Shown here one piece after another: positions 61,496 to 64,000 of a stretch of 64,000 nt of DNA. The position numbers were made by a program, and so were the translations under genes. The notes under the pieces were generated by a model. That model did no database searches. It saw nothing but the letters and a program-made list of their open reading frames with translations, and was not told the DNA's origin. Position 1 is the first letter of the stretch. The number at the start of each line of letters is the position of its first letter. The stretch is from Fibrobacterota bacterium (GTDB taxonomy: Bacteria > Fibrobacterota > Fibrobacteria > UBA11236), in assembly GCA_028287465.1 (NCBI GenBank), contig JAQBPO010000062.1, positions 124,001 through 188,000 of the forward strand, given 5' to 3'.

Positions 61496-63058
61496 TCAGC
61501 CCTTCGCACCCGCCTTCGCGGCGGCCGGCCTTTCGAACCCGTACTTCGCCCGGTTCCTGTCTATCAGGATCATTGCGATGATCTTGGGGACGTACTCGCG
61601 CGTCTCCGGGGACATCATCCCCATTCTATAGATGTACCAGAAATCCCGATCGTTCACGGGATCCTCGATGCGCCGCAGGGTCTTGCGCATCTTCCCCGCC
61701 CCGGCATTGTAGGCCGCCATGGCCAGGGCCGCATCGCCGAACTCGGAATACAGGAGATGCAGGTACTTCGCCGCGGCGCGGGTGGCCAGGCGCGGGCGCG
61801 TGCGTTCGTCCGAGGCCGCCGGAGCCGTCCTCCATTCGTCGGGCACCTTGAGATCGAATTCCTTCGCGGTCTCGGGCACCATCTGCCAAAGGCCGCGGGC
61901 GTCGTTGCCGCTCTGGGCCGCGGAATCGAACAGGCTTTCCTGCATGGCGATATAGAGGAAGTCCGCAGGGAGGTTCTTGCGGGCCAGCTCCTGGCGGATC
62001 AGGGCCTCAAAGCGCGGCTTGCGGCGGAAACAACGTTCCAGGGTGGCGCGGTTCCCCGGCTTGGTGAAGTATTCGATCTGGCCCTGCACGGTCTTGATGA
62101 AGCTCTCGGGGACGATGAACCCTTTCTTGCCCAGCTCTTCCAATACCTGGTGGACGTCCGTTCCCAAGGGCATGCGGTAGGTGGGCGCGCGGTCGGGCAG
62201 CTTCAGCTTTTCGCGGAGTTGGAACAATTGCCTTTCCGCCGCGAGCAATTGATGAACGACCTTGGTCCTTTCGGGGGATTGCTCCTCCCCGTTGACGGAA
62301 AAACCGTCCAGGCCCTTTTCCAGATCATGGATCTGGCTGATCAAATCGCCCTGCTTCTTTATCTTGGAACGATAACTGAAGTTCTGGAACCCGAGCACGG
62401 AGAGGGCGATGAAAGCCGCCGTTCCGAGCACGCCGCCGATCCAGAGGATGCGTTTGCGCGAGCTCGACAACCGGCTTCCCACGCTTCCCACCCAATCCGC
62501 CACCCGTTCCGGCATTACGCCTCCTTGCAGCAGGCGCGCCAGCCGCTCCGGGTCGCGCATCAGGCCCTGCATCACTTCCTGCGGACTGTTGGTGCTGCGC
62601 AACCGCCTCGCCATCTCCAGGATAAGGCTCTTGTTCCCGTTGCCTCCGAGCTTGGACTTGGGCTTGGCCAACAGGCCCATTTCGACCGCCGCCATGGAAG
62701 TGGTCTCGCGCGCCTTGGCCAGCAAGGTATCCCTGCCGCCCTCATCGGCCACGTCCATGACCTCCACGCGCATGGCGGGACCGTTCGGCCCAAGGCTGAT
62801 GATTTCGCCTCCGAGCAATTCCCGTTCGGTCACGCGCACCTTGCCCACGAAGGTGCCATTGGTGCTGTCCAGGTCGCGCAGCCATAGGCTTTGGCTTTTC
62901 AGGGCGACCAGGGCATGCCGGCCGGAAACGATGCCGGCATCGTCCCCGGTGAAGGCGAGGTCGTTGCCATGGCTGCGTCCCAGGGTGATGGAGGAGTGGA
63001 CCTCCACCTTCCTGACATCCGCCGAACCGCTCAGCACTTCCAGGAAAAACCGTTTCAC
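61496..63058 (-). CDS. FHA domain-transmembrane-lytic transglycosylase fusion
   Basis: 520 residues from GTG 63058, chosen because GGAGG is 5-6 nt upstream; longer in-frame starts lack support. A cytoplasmic FHA domain (about 1-95; TLGRSHGNDLAF, SGRHALVAL, LRDLDSTNGTFVG) binds phospho-threonine. After a linker comes one transmembrane helix (ILWIGGVLGTAAFIALSVLG), a coiled-coil-like region (KIKKQGDLISQIHDLEKGLD) and a C-terminal SLT lytic transglycosylase with the catalytic Glu in IAMQESLFDSAAQS plus GLWQMVPETA and AYNAGAGKMRK. This would couple threonine phosphorylation inside the cell to peptidoglycan opening outside the inner membrane, for example for T6SS assembly. Confidence 0.85.
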   Translation of the reverse strand: MKRFFLEVLSGSADVRKVEVHSSITLGRSHGNDLAFTGDDAGIVSGRHALVALKSQSLWLRDLDSTNGTFVGKVRVTERELLGGEIISLGPNGPAMRVEVMDVADEGGRDTLLAKARETTSMAAVEMGLLAKPKSKLGGNGNKSLILEMARRLRSTNSPQEVMQGLMRDPERLARLLQGGVMPERVADWVGSVGSRLSSSRKRILWIGGVLGTAAFIALSVLGFQNFSYRSKIKKQGDLISQIHDLEKGLDGFSVNGEEQSPERTKVVHQLLAAERQLFQLREKLKLPDRAPTYRMPLGTDVHQVLEELGKKGFIVPESFIKTVQGQIEYFTKPGNRATLERCFRRKPRFEALIRQELARKNLPADFLYIAMQESLFDSAAQSGNDARGLWQMVPETAKEFDLKVPDEWRTAPAASDERTRPRLATRAAAKYLHLLYSEFGDAALAMAAYNAGAGKMRKTLRRIEDPVNDRDFWYIYRMGMMSPETREYVPKIIAMILIDRNRAKYGFERPAAAKAGAKG

Positions 63059-63155
63059 GAGACCTCCGACCCGTCTATGATACCCGAAAGCCCGCGGGGC
63101 GGCAATCGCCCAGATCACCCGTTTTACGGGCGGAAAGATGCGGGAATTCACCGGG

Positions 63156-63203
63156 AAAAAGGGGACCTTCCTCTCAGGCCCCAAATCAGCGGGGCGAGGA
63201 AGG
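63156..63203 (-). terminator. Terminator of the TPR-like exported protein gene
   Basis: On the minus strand CCTTCCTC (63203-63196) pairs with GAGGAAGG (63173-63166), and an inner GCCCC/GGGGC stem lies between. The hairpin is followed by TCCCC and five T (63160-63156). It starts 13 bp after the stop codon. The T-tract is short and slightly displaced. Confidence 0.6.
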
Positions 63204-63216
63204 CTCTTGACTAAGG

Positions 63217-63996
63217 TTATTCCGCGAGCTCGATTTTGTGCTGGGTGGGCTCGGGGTCGTTCAGGAGGATATAGAGCAACCCGATGGTCCCCACCGCGAC
63301 GACGGCGCCGCCGGTGATCATGTAGGCCTTTTTGTGCGAGGACCCTTGGCTCGCCACGGGAGCGGCGGGCGCCGGAGCCGCGATGGGTTCGGCTACCGGC
63401 TTGACCGTATCCGCGGGCACGGCCTTCGCCTTGGCGACATTGGGGTTCTTGTTCTCGAACTCTTCCTGCACGTTCCGGAAGATCAGGTAGATCATGTCGC
63501 TCGCGTACATGTCCAGGATCTTGGCGGTAGGCTCGATGTAGATCAACTGGGCCATGTAGTAACGGCCCTTTTCCCGGGTGGCCGGGGTGGCCGCGTACAT
63601 GACGCCCAGATGCTTGAAGATGAATACGCTGTCCGCATGGGTCAACGGGATTTTCTTGCTCTTAAGCGCCGTTTCCATGGTCCGGATGGCCTGATCGAAA
63701 TCCCCGTCGAGGTAGGTCGCATGGAGTTTGGCCGTGTCCATCACGACCTTGGCGGGGACCGGTTTCGCCGCGGTCGAGGCCGGCGGCGCGCCGGGAGACG
63801 GCTTTGCCGCGGTTGCGGCGGGTTTCGCGGCGGCGGTCGGTGCCGCGGCTGGGGCCGGAGCCGTCTTGGCCTGGGCCTTGGCGGCGGGAACGGCCGGAGG
63901 CGGAGCCGTGGTTCCGACGAAATCCTCGGGGGATTTGGCGAATGCGCCCGACGCGGAAAGCCAGGTCAAAACCGCCAGAACGATGCGCAGCCTCAT
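63217..63996 (-). CDS. Exported TPR-like protein with C-terminal membrane anchor
   Basis: 259 residues. Signal peptide (MRLRIVLAVLTWLSASGAFA), a long Ala/Pro/Lys linker (about 30-85), a helical TPR-like domain (about 88-180; LHATYLDGDFDQAIRTMETA, IFKHLGVMYAATPATREKGR, YYMAQLIYIEPTAKILDMYA), another Ala/Pro linker, and a C-terminal transmembrane helix (AYMITGGAVVAVGTIGLLYI) with a short acidic end. It is probably in the periplasm, tethered by the C-terminal helix. The function is unknown; TPR-like domains usually mediate protein contacts. The start lies 4 bp from the window edge, so the upstream context is not visible. Confidence 0.7.
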   Translation of the reverse strand: MRLRIVLAVLTWLSASGAFAKSPEDFVGTTAPPPAVPAAKAQAKTAPAPAAAPTAAAKPAATAAKPSPGAPPASTAAKPVPAKVVMDTAKLHATYLDGDFDQAIRTMETALKSKKIPLTHADSVFIFKHLGVMYAATPATREKGRYYMAQLIYIEPTAKILDMYASDMIYLIFRNVQEEFENKNPNVAKAKAVPADTVKPVAEPIAAPAPAAPVASQGSSHKKAYMITGGAVVAVGTIGLLYILLNDPEPTQHKIELAE

Positions 63997-64000
63997 GGGT

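Overview
The window is 64 kb of GC-rich DNA from a Gram-negative (diderm) bacterium. The diderm call rests on a TonB-dependent receptor, many lipoproteins, an OmpA-type peptidoglycan-binding fold, a site-2 protease of the RseP type and a type VI secretion (T6SS) gene set. No rRNA, tRNA or phylogenetic marker fixes the phylum. The degenerate sorting-like tail on the chitinase and the overall gene style make Fibrobacterota or a related group a reasonable guess, but only a guess.

Left part (1-12.5 kb). The isoprenoid/envelope genes cdsA (partial), dxr and rseP are usually adjacent. Here cdsA is separated from dxr-rseP by about 8.9 kb holding a lipoprotein, a TonB receptor, CheX- and CheY-like proteins, a membrane-bound CheA-like kinase and two periplasmic binding proteins. 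Downstream of cdsA and downstream of rseP lie two copies, in opposite orientation, of an undescribed composite repeat: 17-bp tandem repeats, a GC hairpin, and a roughly 220-bp body closed by a 25-28 bp perfect stem. The stem sequences differ between the copies, but each copy stays fully self-complementary.

Middle left (12.8-22.2 kb). This holds a secreted GH18 chitinase, purD, a DUF3108 protein, a histone-H1-like Lys/Ala-rich protein, a transmembrane Ser/Thr kinase with a PEGA domain and, divergent from it, the T6SS unfoldase ClpV (TssH). A strong terminator-like hairpin sits in the clpV leader.

T6SS cargo island 1 (22.4-40.3 kb). The order is VgrG1, two DUF2169 adaptors, a small membrane protein, then a duplicated cassette of DUF5071 protein, PAAR-like protein, RHS toxin and immunity gene. 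The two RHS proteins have cores of equal length but unrelated C-terminal toxins. One is unassigned; the other looks like an R-S-E class ADP-ribosyltransferase with a QxE motif. Directly after the latter and its putative immunity gene is a convergent NADAR-domain gene, a family known to remove ADP-ribose from guanine. A string of orphan immunity-like genes and one frameshifted remnant follow. A cysteine desulfurase gene and a membrane protein gene separate the two islands.

T6SS cargo island 2 (42.4-61.5 kb). The order is an SUKH-like protein, VgrG2, DUF2169, a PAAR-M23 peptidase effector, four small exported proteins, a zinc metallopeptidase, two paralogous large lipoproteins (one with a broken signal peptide), and two OmpA/peptidoglycan-binding backbones, one of which carries a C-terminal payload. 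It ends with a caspase-like (His/Cys) candidate effector. The window closes with an FHA-transmembrane-lytic transglycosylase fusion and a TPR-like exported protein on the minus strand. No sheath, baseplate or membrane-complex T6SS genes are in the window, so they must lie elsewhere. The kinase and FHA genes suggest that the apparatus may be controlled by threonine phosphorylation.
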